A stretch of 64,000 bases of DNA from Epiperipatus broadwayi. Taxonomy: Eukaryota; Onychophora; Udeonychophora; Euonychophora; Peripatidae. The translations under genes and the position numbers were made by a program. Location of the stretch: NCBI GenBank assembly GCA_028023455.1, contig JAQFVV010000021.1:4926853-4990852 (forward strand), read 5' to 3'. The notes under the pieces were generated by a model, which made no database searches, had not been told where the DNA came from, and worked only from the letters and a program-made list of their open reading frames with translations. Positions 1-12,425 of the stretch are shown here, piece by piece; position 1 is the first letter of the stretch, and each line of letters begins with the position of its first letter.

Positions 1-640
1 TTTTTAGAAAATAAAGATTGATAATGAGTTAGAAGATGTTAACAACTACAAATATCTTGGTCAGATTATTACTACAAGTGGAAACATAATGGATGAAATT
101 AATCATAGACTTAAACTTGTTTGGAGTGTTTTTGGTAGAAATAACTTAATATTAAAAAGAAATATACCTATGTGTTTGAAAAGGAAGGTTTTTTAATAAA
201 TGTGTTTAACTGGTTCTTACTTATGACTCTGAGACTTGGACTTAACAGAAGAGCAATATAGAAATCTCAGACTGCTTGACAAAGTATGGAAAGATGTATG
301 TTAGGAGTAACAAGATATGATCAAAAATGATATTTACATGGATGAGAGAACAAATGAGTGTTACTGGCATCGTTGAAAGAGTCAAGAGACTGGAGTTAGA
401 ATGAAGATAATTGCTGGAAGAGATGCTAATAGATGAACAGTTGAAATATTAGACTGCTGTCCAAGAGATTGAAAAAGACCTAGAAAAGGACCACATGTGA
501 GTTGGATTGATAAAATAAGAAAAATGTACTGAGGTGATGTGGCAAAGAGAGGCTAGAGATCTGAAAAGATGGATTGAACTAGGAGAGACCTGCATCCTGC
601 ACTAGATCGATAATGGTTGAAAATGACAATAATAATGTTT
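1..640 (+). pseudogene. RTE-type LINE, 3' fragment (C-terminal region of ORF2)
   Basis: Bases 11-199 read openly as the stretch after the RT catalytic core of RTE-like LINEs: a YLGQIITTSGN motif, then INHRLK and LKRNIPMCLKRKVF, ending in a stop. Downstream, in other frames, the sequence still matches the C-terminal region seen more intact at 59073-59366 (ERCMLGVTRYDQK-like, then a tail around GETCILH). The copy is cut at the window edge and broken by frameshifts and stops. It ends near 640 in a short A-rich simple repeat, as this group usually does. It is a dead fragment; the family assignment is by motif memory, the clade less certain than the LINE call. Confidence 0.8.
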
Positions 641-784
641 AGTTCTATGTGTTAAGAAAGGTGATATAATTTAGCAGTAGGCTATTTCTTAAAAACAAAT
701 AATTGTTAATTACTAATGGTAGGCAGAGCTACATAATATGTTTTAACAGATTCGTTTACATTATTTTATATCAAATTAGTCAAT

Positions 785-825
785 ATTACTACTACTACTA
801 TGACTACTATCACTACTACTACTAT

Positions 826-863
<38 letters not shown>

Positions 864-893
864 TTACTATTATTATTATTATTTTAAGAAAAC
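785..893. repeat. (ACT/ATT)n trinucleotide microsatellite
   Basis: About 100 bp of nearly pure CTA/ACT units, degenerating into ATT units at the right edge. The open frame through it (poly-Tyr) is an artefact of the repeat. Confidence 0.95.
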
Positions 894-899
894 TATAAT

Positions 900-1540
900 T
901 TAGAACTTTCATTTTTGCTCATCACTATATAATAATACTAATATTTTCTTTTAATTATTAATGTATTCTGATGGTCGATACCCCATTATCTAAATAATAG
1001 ATTATAATTCAACCATTGAAATAAAAAATGAAATCAATATTCATTTAAATAATCTTTTGTATTTTATGTTGACTTTTTTAAAAAAAAAAAATTCAATGTT
1101 TAATCTCATAACTAAATTTGCCTTTTTAAAAAAAATACAATAAAAAAATGTTTTTGAAAATATATTTACTTTTCAAAATTGTCAGAATTCTATATGGATC
1201 TAATTCAATATTGAAAACAATTTATTTTTATTAAACTCAACTTTTTTAGAAAAAAAAAACAAAAACAGTAGGAAGGGGTTTTATATCCAGTGCACGTCTA
1301 TTTCAAATTAATAATCATAAAAATGGTTTTGGCTTGCAGGATGGTAGTAAATAAAGTGTGTTTGTCTTCTCTTACGTATATGTAAGTTATCTGTTCGAAG
1401 AGAGGTTATATTAAATAGGCAAGGGATATTATAACCAAACTAGAACATTTAGTTTGTCATTAGCTTTTGTTCTCTTAATGCAAATATTTTAGCATCTCAA
1501 TTTTAGAAGCCACATTATAACGTTAATGAACTTCACGTCA
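900..1540. other. AT-rich sequence, no recognised feature
   Basis: Homopolymer A/T runs and no coding, RNA or repeat signature that I can support. Confidence 0.6.
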
Positions 1541-1542
1541 TT

Positions 1543-1757
1543 AAAAGGGCATATGGCTTTATTGTTCGGGAGTTCGTAAAAAGTTCGAGCACCAGAATCG
1601 GTACTGGGATCTACTGGGATCTCTCGATCCCCAAGTCGGACGCTCTACAAACCGCAGAGAGTAGGTTAGGCAGGTTGGCGCAGTTGGAAATCGTAGGATC
1701 GATTTTCTGGTGATCGAACCTATAAACTCCCGAGCAATAAAGCCATTAGCCCCTCTT
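1543..1757 (+). mobile_element. tRNA-derived SINE (family C) in fold-back form
   Basis: The two ends are inverted copies of one another: the left arm (about 1543-1596) contains GGCTTTATTGTTCGGGAG and the right arm (about 1703-1757) the complement CTCCCGAGCAATAAAGCC. Between them on the plus strand lies an A-box-like TTGGCGCAGTTGG (about 1655-1685) and 40-50 bp on a B-box-like segment around 1709-1720, the layout of a tRNA-derived SINE. The 3' end AATAAAGCCATT recurs at several other places in the window. There is also a 10-bp direct duplication (CTACTGGGAT) inside. Short, non-coding, probably retroposed by a LINE. Confidence 0.7.
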
Positions 1758-1784
1758 TTTTTTACGCCATTAAAATATAAATAT

Positions 1785-1796
1785 GGGGGGGGGGGT
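1785..1796 (+). repeat. poly(G) run
   Basis: About ten consecutive G residues in otherwise AT-rich sequence. Confidence 0.9.
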
Positions 1797-1837
1797 ATTT
1801 AAAGAAAATTAACAAGTCTTTTTTTCTTAGCTGAAGG

Positions 1838-2216
1838 TGGTGGACTATTTGTATCATCAATTATTAATTACTGAATGTTTTTAGAAAAAATCAAACTTTA
1901 TTTAAACTTTCCAAATTTCCACTAATAGTGATATCTTACAGGTTAGTAGCATATAACACAATGTTTTGAGTAGTCTCATTCTCCTCTTCTTTTCAGGTGT
2001 TGTTAATCTGAACTGTGACAGAACTAGCATGAGATTCGAACATGGATCTTTAGATTCGTGAATATTGAATTTAGGATAATACTCTAATTCAACGGAGCTT
2101 TTTTGTGTGTTATTACTAGTTGAATATATTGGAAAGTTTAAAGTTTAAATTATTTTTTTCTTCTAAAGACATCCATATTAAATGATGAAAATAATCCAAC
2201 ACTAAATTAATAATAA
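1838..2216. mobile_element. fold-back element family F2 with tRNA-like centre
   Basis: Left arm (about 1840-1990) and right arm (about 2100-2216) are inverted, diverged copies: both carry an ACTGAATGTTTTTAGAAAA-like edge followed by a TTTAAACTTTCC block. On the minus strand the centre holds an A-box-like segment (near 2075-2095) and a B-box GTTCGAATCTC (near 2030-2042), so it looks like a tRNA-derived SINE placed between inverted ends. A better-preserved copy lies at 19486-19927. Confidence 0.65.
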
Positions 2217-2592
2217 ATATTGGTTATCAAATCTTGATGTTTGAAACATTGGAATAATTATAATTTTTAGTAGCCTGTGCCAAATTGCAAAACAGATCAT
2301 TTTGAAAATTTCTAACATATACCTCAATATTTTTTTAAAATAAATTTATGAAAAAGAGTCCTAAGATCCAGGGGAGCATGTGTTTTGTTTTGATTTGCTT
2401 CATGGCACCAATGGTTTAGAGATTTGAAACTAGTAGTTTACAATTGAATATTTTTCCTGATGTCAATCTTATTTATCAGAGTGTGGGATTATTCTTCTAA
2501 GCCTTAATATATTAAAATATAAAGGCAACCATGGACATAGGGTGCCTCCTTTGCTAGTGGTGAAGACCATATCATATAAAACCATCAAAACA

Positions 2593-2810
2593 TACATGAT
2601 CACCATTTCATATCCTTATACATGCTGTTAATAAGAGTACCAAATTCTCCATACAGTAGTGCCATTAAATGCAAACCTTTTTAATCAATAGATGCAGGAA
2701 GGTAGTACCTGAGTAGGCACTAGATAGAGAATTTATACCCAAACCTTCCTGCATCCATTGATTATGAAGGCTTGAACTTGGTGGCACTACTGTATGGAAA
2801 ATTTGGTATC
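2593..2810. mobile_element. short palindromic fold-back, family F1 (internally deleted)
   Basis: 2638-2809 is an imperfect palindrome: CTCCATACAGTAGTGCCA at the left is mirrored by TGGCACTACTGTATGG at the right. The left flank (2593 on) has TGATCACCATTT, the complement of the edge seen beside other F1 copies (near 19400, 20640 and 24755). It lacks the central GAAACTAGT block of the longer copies, so it is a deletion derivative. Confidence 0.75.
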
Positions 2811-3359
2811 ATATCATATAACAAATCATATTTTTTTATTTTTGCAACATTCACAGGAAATATTTACCCTTGGAAGAATTACATACATATTACTAACCTC
2901 TATTATATGGAAATGGATTGTTTTTGGTCTGCTTTCAACTAGAGGCCATAGACATGGCAAATAGATGCACTAAATATTACATCTTGATATTTTTTTTATG
3001 TTAATATATTACATCTTGATATTTTTTTATGTTAATATTTTACCATAAACAAAATTTCATTCCTATCATAGTCCTATATTACGGTGACTACTAAAAACAT
3101 TATAATTTATAATTCAAAGTATATCATGAATTAAACTAATAAGAGTTACCTGAAGAGAAGTGTTTGACTGTCATATGACCTCCCTAGCAACTGGCCATTC
3201 GATTTAATTATTTTTTTTATTTATAAAAACTACTAGAAGGATTTTTTTTAATGTTTAATTATTCAATTAAAAAAAAAAACTAATTGAATTGTCTGATGCT
3301 TGAGAATTCACATAAAAATTTATGAGGTTTGAATACCAGATAGATAGTTGGATGGATGG

Positions 3360-3746
<387 letters not shown>

Positions 3747-3799
3747 GAGGAAAAGGATTGAGAAGAAGGGACAGAGAGAGAGAAGAAGGGAGACAGAGA

Positions 3800-4560
3800 T
3801 ATTTCATTTAAGACTGCTCTGAAAGATTCTAAAAATACATTGACAGATTCTAAATCCAATCAGTGTGTTCTTTCATTTGATCAATACAATATTAGAGATC
3901 TTTACTGTAGGCATTATAGTACTATTGAATAGGCTTTAAAGTGAATATATGATAATAGACTTCCATAAAAAAATTATGATAAACTTGAGAACGCGTGTTC
4001 ATGGTGGGAGGCAGATCTATTTATGTTGTAAAGATTATCACAAAAAAACATTGAAGAGAAGTGCATATCTCTTCAGGAAAATTTAGTTAAAAATTAAATA
4101 CAATAAAGAGTTACATAATTGTATTATAATTCAAATTATTGAAGTATTTCAAAAATGATGTTCATTGTAGAAAGTTAAATAGCATCACAAGTTACAAGTA
4201 TTGATAATAAACATGTCAAGAGAACTAACACCTAACATAAAATTTGAGATTCCAACTAACTGCTGGAAAATTGATCACAAGCCAGATGAACTCCCACACA
4301 GGATTTTTATGAGATCTATCCCCATCACAATTAATATCAAAGGTCGTCAATCTCTATGTTTTAAATGCTCCAGAATCTGGCATATAGCTTCACAATGCAA
4401 TATTGGTAACTGTGAAAGTTGTGGCAAAATTGATAGACTTGATCACCTTTGCAATAAAGCTAAGGAAATGATATCATGGGCCAGCATGGTCTCAAAAAAT
4501 TACACTCTCACATCTGATACAGCAGCAATACAACTCTCTAATCTTCCCAATCAAAAGTGA
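3800..4560 (+). pseudogene. Tx1/L1-like LINE, ORF1 (gag-like) remnant with CCHC zinc knuckle
   Basis: The open part (4201-4560, 119 codons) contains CFKCSRIWHIASQC, an exact C-X2-C-X4-H-X4-C knuckle, followed by a second Cys/His cluster (CESCGKIDRLDHLC). This arrangement is usual at the end of ORF1 proteins of Tx1/L1-type LINEs, which bind the element RNA. Upstream, 3810-4190 reads in shifting frames as related coding sequence (for example SLDQYNIRDLYCRHY and CSWWEADLFML), so ORF1 began left of the open frame and is now broken by frameshifts. The remnant abuts the GATA array at 3744, so the 5' end is missing or lies in the array. It is followed at 4905 by the endonuclease of ORF2. Confidence 0.8.
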
Positions 4561-4894
4561 ACCATAACTCTCCCTAATCGAGCATTTAGTACAAATAACA
4601 GTTTACCTGACATACATTCACAACACAGTCACCAATCATAGAATTCAATTTCCATTGATGTACCACAGGAACAATTAACATATTTAAATAACAGTTTTAC
4701 AAAAAGTTCATCTTTTAGCCATAGCCAAGACTTTTTGTACAGTAAAAACTACCCTGAGATAACAGTAAAGCAAAATAGCATAATAGCAAATAAAGATATC
4801 CATCTTGAAAATGACAATAGTAAAAAAAAAAAATCTAACTGTGATACAAAGCACACAAGCAAAAAGCTGAAGTCGAACTCATCAAACAATGAAC

Positions 4895-7800
4895 ATGTCT
4901 CACATTAAAATAGCCACAATAAATGTATGAGGTCTTAACTCATATGACAGATTCTCACAACTTACTCAATTCTTAAAAAATCATGATGTTGACATTTCGT
5001 CATAACGGAAACAAAAATTAGCAGACTAACCAATCCAACTATAATTAACAGTCTGCATAGCAAATACATATTTACATACCAGCCAAACAACAGACCAGCA
5101 CAAGGTGTTGCAGTTTTAATAAACAATCAATTTCCAGTAACAAAACTTAGAATAATACTCTTGCCAGTTAATTCAATAATCATCTCTTTTATGTTCTATT
5201 ATGAGTTTTACTATATCATAGCAATATATTCATGACAAAAGGCAAGGGATATTGTAGATCCCTACTAGTAGATACCCTACTAGTTGCACATAAAAAATAC
5301 TACATAAGCCTGGTACAATTATCATGTGTGGTGACTTTAACTGCAGCTACAATGATTTGCCACTCACCTTGAAAGCCAACTTTCACAACTTGCTCTGCTG
5401 CCATTAGCATGCCTATATTCAACAAATGCCATTGCATTTGTGGATGCACAAGGCTCCTCTCTCATGGTTCTATTTTTTAGTTCTCCTATAAACCTAAGAT
5501 CCTCAATTCACCTAACTACAGTCTCATTCCCTGACCACATTTATGTAACACTCATACAAAAATGCCAACAAAACAAACAAACTGTATATAAATTTTCATA
5601 TAAGAAACAATTTCCTAGTCAATTCAAACTTACCATAGATGATTTCTGTAATATATTAATAGTAAGCAACTATCTACATCAACTGAAAAATCTCTCTCCA
5701 ATTGAAAAATGGTCTCAACTAAAAAAAATACCAAACACATGCTGTTCAGATCATTTATCACACTATAACTCAAACAACCTTATAAAGTGACATATCGAAG
5801 ATATTAACTCAACCCTTAAAGCTATAACAAGGTTTGATGAAGCAAAAGATCTTATCCATAAGCTCCAATGTGAAAACAAACACTTAATTCAGCTATATAA
5901 CCAGAACAACATGGATTTTAGGCTGAGAAAAATTATACCAATGAAAAACACAATAAATTATGCAAAATTTTCAATCCCATATGCTTGTGGCATTCCTATT
6001 CTATCAAAAGATAATTCACTCCTCTCTGGTACTAATGTTGATGAGGCACTTCTGCACCACTTGAATGTTACCCTTAAAAAATCTCAGAGCACTTCACAGC
6101 TATCAACAAGTGAAACAAACTTCACACAAAATTACTACATATCAAAACAACAAGTTCATGATGAAATAGTGTATTTAAAACAACCTAGCTTACTAGCAAA
6201 TGATCTCATTCCAGCTAACATATATAAGCAAGTGGACTACTTTATATCTCCATTCCTACAGAAATACTATAATCAACTTTGTTTGAAGGCATATCACATC
6301 CCTCACTTATCAATAAATATAATATTCTGTATAAGGAAAAACTAAAAATCCACATCCACACAGTAAAGGATTTGTGTCTCGTTACATTAGAAGACATTGA
6401 TCAGAAAATGTTTGCTAGAATCATACTTAAACAGTTAAATGTCTATGCTTTACCTAAGATTTCACCTTCACACTTTCCTGTCAAAGGGAAAAAAAGCATC
6501 TCAAGCAATATTATTAGCACAAGAAACAATACTTTATATCAAACAAAACAAACTAACAAACTATGTGGCATGCCAGGTAGACTTCAAAGCAGCCTTTGAC
6601 ATCGTAGACTGGAACTTCTTATTCTCTGTACTAAATCAAATGCTATAAAATCGAACACACCTTGTTACAGCTATTAAAAACTATCTTAACAATAGAACAA
6701 TTAAACTTAAAAATTACATGAGACTCTCTCAACCCTTTAAGCCAAGTAGAGCAATCCTGCAAGGCTCCCCACTTGCATCATTATTATTTGCGATATACAT
6801 AGACCCCATGATTAAGGACACAGAGCAATGCATAGATGGTATTTTTCTTCTAGCACAACTGTCAAGATCATATCATATGTTAATGATGTTTTGATAATAT
6901 TCAGGGACCTGCAAAATATACCTATGATACTTCATAAACTGAAGAAATTTGAAACTATAACAGGATCCACAATACAAATCAACAAATCATCCTTATGGCA
7001 AATAGCTACCAGTCACAGTCTTCCCTCACTCTTCACATGTACATATTCTTTCTTTCTTGGCATACCTATTAACCTTTCAAAAATACAACTAAGTCATCAC
7101 TTAAATCTTCTTGTTATAGATAAATTTAATACAAAAATAAAGTGCTTCAACTCAAAATTGCTATACCCTATAATAACCCCCCCCCCCTCTCCCTCTCCCA
7201 TCCACTACCACTTCTTCAATTTCCAATATAAATCCCTCCCATGAAAGTTCGCATCATCAATGCCATTCTAGGAGGTATACTTGCCTATTATAGCCCTTGG
7301 ATGCATCTCCAAAAAAACTATTAAGTATTTCATAAGAATAGCAAAAACATATATATGGGGATCAACATCACAACTTCTATCAATCGAAAATACCTGTTTT
7401 CCAATATGCAAGGGTGGGTTTAACCTAATAGCTCCACAATCTTTCACATCCTACATTAGAGCTAAGATGTCCATTGTAACCACAACTAACCCCTTCCTAA
7501 AAGACAACTCCTCTACCTCTACTTCTGCTTGCTATTACTCCATATGCCAATCACCACTTTTTCACTGATCATACCATTGAGCATGCTGATTTACTGGACA
7601 ATTATAACATTAATACTTTAATAGGTTTATCATACAAAGATCTAAAAAAAATCATTTACCCTGATAGGCAACTTTGGTCAACACTATCTATTGCCAGAAC
7701 ACTGAATAAATTCTAAAATTTATGTGTGCCTCACTCATGGCTAAAATCCCTGCATAATCTACTACTTGATATAATACCAACAAAGTTATTTCTCATAAAA

Positions 7801-8130
7801 CACTTTAAATTAAACATAGATCCTACTTGCATATTATGCAATGCACTCCCAGAAAATACATCCCATATCTTTGAGATCCATACTTTTCACCCTTACATCG
7901 CTTTGTATTCCACAAAGACACAATTAATTTGAAAAATATGCTCATAAACAATATAAAGAAATTAAAACCATTCAATGCATTTGTAACCATTCACACTCTG
8001 AGAACTATATGGCTTGCCCGTTGTGCTGTAATCTTTGATAATAAAAAATACAATGTACTAAAAAAAAAAAAAAAAAAAAGAATGGCATACCATATATCTA
8101 TGTGCTCAAAAATATATACCCAGTAATGTT
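4895..8130 (+). pseudogene. Tx1/L1-like LINE, ORF2 remnant (EEP endonuclease, reverse transcriptase, C-terminal zinc motif)
   Basis: Order along the strand: endonuclease of the EEP (APE-like) fold from about 4905 (KIATINV-GLNSYDRF, then TETKIS near 5010, GDFNCSYND near 5331-5357, and FPDHIYVTL near 5527-5560 in the place of the usual SDH box); a linker with DEIVYLKQPSLLANDLIP (6150-6215); RT with motif A VDFKAAFDIVDW (about 6577-6612), motif B LQGSPLASLLFAIYIDPM (about 6757-6810) and a catalytic box reading YVND instead of YADD (about 6876-6887); and a C-terminal CILCNALPENTSHIFE zinc-type motif near 7827-7875. At least six frameshifts or stops and the damaged catalytic box make it inactive. 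It would have encoded the enzyme that nicks target DNA and copies its own RNA. Confidence 0.85.
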
Positions 8131-8322
8131 ACAAAAAAAAAAATATATAGCAAAGCAACATATTCCTTAGCTGCTCATTAATGCAATAATAGAAATCATC
8201 TTCCAATTCACTGTATTCTAAAAACCTCCTAAGCAATGTAAAAAAAACATTAAAAAAAATGTAAAAAGCTCTTAATGTAAATATACTAATTCTTGTAAAT
8301 ATTTTGTTACTAATAAAGTCTT

Positions 8323-8361
<39 letters not shown>

Positions 8362-8362
8362 A
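8130..8362 (+). mobile_element. LINE 3' tail ending in (TA)n
   Basis: Non-coding 3' end of the LINE above: A-rich runs, an AATAAAG signal at about 8313, then an uninterrupted (TA)n to about 8359. The simple TA tail is probably part of the element or of its insertion site. Confidence 0.6.
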
Positions 8363-9486
8363 TGAGTGCGGGTGTGTGGTTCAGGTAGTAGTTTGCATAA
8401 TTATTGTGAACTCATCCTTAATATTTTTATCTTTCCTATCTTTGTTATGTGTTTGTTAACATGTTTCTGCTAATATTGATTTGGTATATAATTTATTATA
8501 AACATTTTTTAGTATAGAATTAAAATTTAATTAATAGCAAAAAAATAAATAATAATAATTAAAGAGAGATTTTAAAAAAAAATAGATTGGTTAATATTAA
8601 TTTGCGAAAAATGTGTGAATCAACCAATTTATCAAATTATTAAATACAAATATTCCTATCCTCGAATGATTCAAATATTTATTTTACATAGTAAATAGAT
8701 TTAAATTTTAAAACAATTTAATTAAAAACTAATAAAAGACAATTTTTTTATATTCATATTACATTTTAGTTTTTTTTTTTTTTTCATTTAGAAAACCTTT
8801 CAAAATGTTTTCCTAAATGGATGGAAGATAAACTTGTTAAATAACAGTAACCAATATGTATTTGTGATATAATAGAAAATTTTCTTCTATTAGAAACTGA
8901 TGCCCTAGGTCTAAAAGTGGTGTTAATTTCTTATTTCACATCTAGTTGTGGTGCAATTGTTTCTTTAGTATGTACAGTCATAAGATGATGCTGAGAGACA
9001 TTCTTGTGCATCTCTCTTTACGAACAATTATATAACTTTAGTTGTGATTGTTTGAATATATTTGACCATTTAGTGTGTATTGCAGTTATGTTAATGTTTG
9101 TATTGTGGTACAGTCTTGAACAAATTTCCCTCAGATGCACAATAAAAGTGTGACAGAACTTGGATGTAATTAAGAAGAGATGCATCTCTCAAACCATTTA
9201 TATAATCAGAAATGTTTTAAACCTTAGTCCTAAAATTAGAAATGTTATGCTGGTACTATTTTTGAAGATTAACTATAAGTATATGCTTAAGATACATCCA
9301 ATAAGTTTGCATTCTGGGAAATATTTACTCTTATTTGTATCTGTGCATGCATTATTGTGAATATAAACCCCATATTTTAATCTTTATTCATGAAATTTTG
9401 ATTATAAGTATTTTAAGAACACCATGGCTAGTGTAACAGGTATGCATGGAGGCAGTGTCTACAAAGTCTTACAGAAAGCATTCAAG
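8362..9486. other. AT-rich sequence, no recognised feature
   Basis: No coding potential beyond chance frames and no repeat that I can match elsewhere in the window. Confidence 0.6.
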
Positions 9487-10277
9487 AACATATAAATTCT
9501 ATGGAAAAAAGAAATTGGTAACTGAGGAATTATAACACGTTTCCAAGAAGTGTAATGTGAGTAAGCTTGCAACCCAAGTAACTTTTAGTTTGCTTGCTAA
9601 GTTATTTGCTTGTATATCTCTATTCTCTGCATGCTTAATTTTGTACCAAGAGCAAAACATAAGAATGAAATCAGCAAATTTTTGACAAGAAAAATTGTTT
9701 AAAATACCAAAAGACATACACATACCATAGAAACCTTTCATAAAATTTTAGGCCTTTAATATCCCTATAAACATCAATTTGAAGCATATTCAGCAATATG
9801 TTTCTCCACAGACATGGCGATTTTAATATTTTTTTGGATTTATTCATTTTTTGCTTTACTAAAAAGTAGCTTTCTCATATAAATGTATAATCTATAGCCA
9901 TCTTGATTATATTCTTAAATAAAATTACATATGAATAACCCTGTAATTTTTATTTTAAGTAGGGCTAGTAACCTAAATGTATTACTGACACCACTAGTTT
10001 AAAATGCACATTTACATTTTTGCCAGCTTAAACATTAAACAAAAACAACATAAAACCATTTTATTATTCACAAAACAGCTTTTACTTGTATTTAATGAAG
10101 GGAAAAGCAAGATTTCCTGTTGCATACTAACATTTATATGTAATATATCCAATCCAATCAATAGTAAGGTATCAAAAATTTAACATAAGGACAAAATAAC
10201 ACCTTGTATTATTGCCAGTTAACCAGACATGATGCGACAAAACAAAATTCACTTGGGAATTCAGCATAATGAATTTA

Positions 10278-10632
10278 ATATATAGGGGGTTTGAACTCAA
10301 AACTTTCACATGAATCTCAACATTCATGTTATCTCATACCACTGATACACTTGATCACACACATGTCAAAAAGATAAATAATCACCAATGTCCATATTTT
10401 GTGCTAAACCAGCACTCATCAGTTGGTCCAGATTATCATCTCCACACATATATACAATCAAAGCTCAGCTTATATTAAGATAGCCCCACCTTAGTTCTAA
10501 CCTTTTCATCCTATCCATATTGACCATAAGTCACTCTGACCTCTCATGTACAGGACATAATCCATTTACATACATATACGAGGGATGGGCAGACCTTAGA
10601 GCACTATAGTTTGAAATATGAATTTTTTTCTA
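10278..10632 (-). mobile_element. hammerhead-bearing SINE/retrozyme-like insertion (family H)
   Basis: Present in unit 1 of the tandem duplication and absent from the matching place in unit 2, where CATAATGAAATTAGTAAAAT runs through uninterrupted, so both edges are fixed to within a few bases. Read on the minus strand it has a leader, the hammerhead (10373-10440), then a tRNA-like part: an A-box-like GTATCAGTGG and a B-box-like GTTCAAACCCCC, ending in an AT-rich tail. Related copies lie at 17385-17660, 45830-46042, 46043-46292 and 46450-46694. Confidence 0.75.
10373..10440 (-). ncRNA. hammerhead ribozyme motif (type I), probably inactive copy
   Basis: On the minus strand: stem I 5' half GATAATC-TGG-ACCAA, core CTGATGA (10416-10422), a perfect 6-bp stem II GTGCTG/TAGCAC allowing one G-U pair, then AAAA where the core needs GAAA, and stem I 3' half TTGGT-GATT. 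The lost G of the GAA box should stop or strongly reduce cleavage. Confidence 0.7.
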
Positions 10633-11134
10633 TAATTTAGTAAAATCCACCTAATTCAGTTTTTATTGCGATGGGGGGGTGCATTTGTAGGTTTGTGTAA
10701 TGCAAGTATACAGGTATATGGGTTTTAAACAAAATGGAATGTCTTTTGTCAACTTTCAATTATATTGTCTTAAAATTTGAATTCGAATTTAGATTGACCA
10801 GCTAAAATATAAATAAATAGATGATAATGTCAAACAATTTTTATTACCTTACAGGTTTTATGTGTGAAAGAATTTTTTTACATTATTTTTAATAATTAAA
10901 TTGGTTTTTAAATATAGTAGCAATAATATTTAATGTGTTTTTGGAAAAGGCTTGGCCCAAAGACATTGATTTTAAAAGCATATAAATGCCTGGTAATAAC
11001 GATTAACATGTTATTTTGAATTAATTCTAGTAGATCCATTATTCGTGCATAAAATTAAAAAAATATTCTAGAACATGAGAGAATGGTTTATTGCTTTGAA
11101 ATTCATAAAAAGTTGTGATACTCACAAGTGATAG

Positions 11135-12356
11135 AACATATAAATTCTATGGAAAAGAGAAATTGGTAACTGAGGAATTCTAACATACGTTTCCAAAAAG
11201 TGTAATGTGAGTAAGCTTGCAACTCATGTAACTTTTAGTTTGATTGCTAAGTTGTTTGCTTGTATGTTATATCTCTATTCTCTGCATGCTTAATTTTGTA
11301 CCAAGAGCAAAACATAAGAATGAAAATCAGCAAATTTCTGACATGAAAAATTGTTTTAAATACCAAAAGACATATACATACTGTAGAAACATTTCATGAA
11401 ATTTTAGGCATTTAATATCGCTCTAAACACCATTTTGAAGCATATTCAGCAATATGTTTTTTCACAGACATGGCAGTTTTAATATTTTTTTGGATTTATT
11501 CATTTTTTGCTTTACTAAATAGTAGTTTTTTCGTATATATGTATAATCTATAGCCATCTTGATTATATTCTTAAATAAAAATACATATGAATAACCCTGT
11601 AATTTTTATTTTAAGTAGGGCTAGTAACCTAAATGTATTACTGGCACCACTAGTTTAAAATGCACATTTACATTTTTGCCAGCTTAAATATTAAATAAAA
11701 ACAACATAAAACCATTTTATTATTCACAAAACAGCTTTTACTTGTGTTTAATGAAGGAAAAAGTAAGATTGCCTGTTGCATACTAACCTTTATATGTAAT
11801 ATATCCAATCCCATCAATAATAAGGTATCGAAAATTTAACATAAGGGCAAAATAACACCTTGCATTATTCCCGATTAACAGACATGATACAACAAAACAA
11901 AATGTAATTGTGAATTCAGCATAATGAAATTAGTAAAATCCACTTACTTCAGTTTTTATTGCAAGGGGGGGGGATGTATTTGTAGGTTTGTATAATGTAA
12001 GTATACAGATTATATGGATTTTTAAAAAAAATTGAACGTCTTTTGTCAACTTTCAATTATATTACCTTAAAATTTGAATCCGAATTTAGATTGACCAGCT
12101 AAAATATAAATAAATAGATGATAATTTCAAACAATTTTTGTTACCTTCCTGTGTTTTTGGAAAAATAATATGGCCAGACCCAAAGACATTGATTTTAAAA
12201 GCATATGAATGTGTGATGATAATGATTAACATGTTGTTTTGAAATAATTCTAGTAGATCCATTATTCATGCATAAAATTTAAAAAATATTTTGGAACCTG
12301 AGAGAATGGTTTATTGCTTTGAAATTCATAAAAAGTTTGAGTATCACAAGTGATAG
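11135..12356. repeat. tandem segmental duplication, unit 2
   Basis: Second copy of 9487-11134, without the hammerhead insertion and with a deletion of about 75 bp. After the length differences are taken off, the two units agree in size (about 1.22 kb). The right edge lies inside a SINE-C copy that continues to about 12425. Confidence 0.9.
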
Positions 12357-12425
12357 AGACATGGTCTGCGAATCTTGAGATTCAGAGAATAAGCACTAAC
12401 ACCACAGTAAACCTTACAGGGCATC
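12303..12425 (-). mobile_element. SINE family C copy
   Basis: Begins AATGGTTTATTGCTTTGAAA, the inverted form of the family-C 3' end, and continues through GACATGGTCTGCGAATCTTG to a CCACAGTAAACC-like segment. The matching fragment at 11083-11134 is cut short by the duplication junction. Confidence 0.6.

Larger units (their letters stand above)
9487..11134. repeat. tandem segmental duplication, unit 1
   Basis: This stretch is repeated immediately downstream (11135-12356) at an estimated 90-95% identity by eye. It begins AACATATAAATTCTATGG and ends in a SINE-C fragment (...CACAAGTGATAG). Unit 1 is longer because it contains a hammerhead-bearing insertion (about 10278-10632) and keeps about 75 bp (near 10855-10930) that unit 2 has lost. 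No gene is visible inside. The join at 11134/11135 puts the unit end directly against the unit start, as expected of a simple tandem duplication. Confidence 0.9.

Noticed and set aside
703-903. Poly-Tyr open frame
   Set aside because: Artefact of the (ACT)n repeat.
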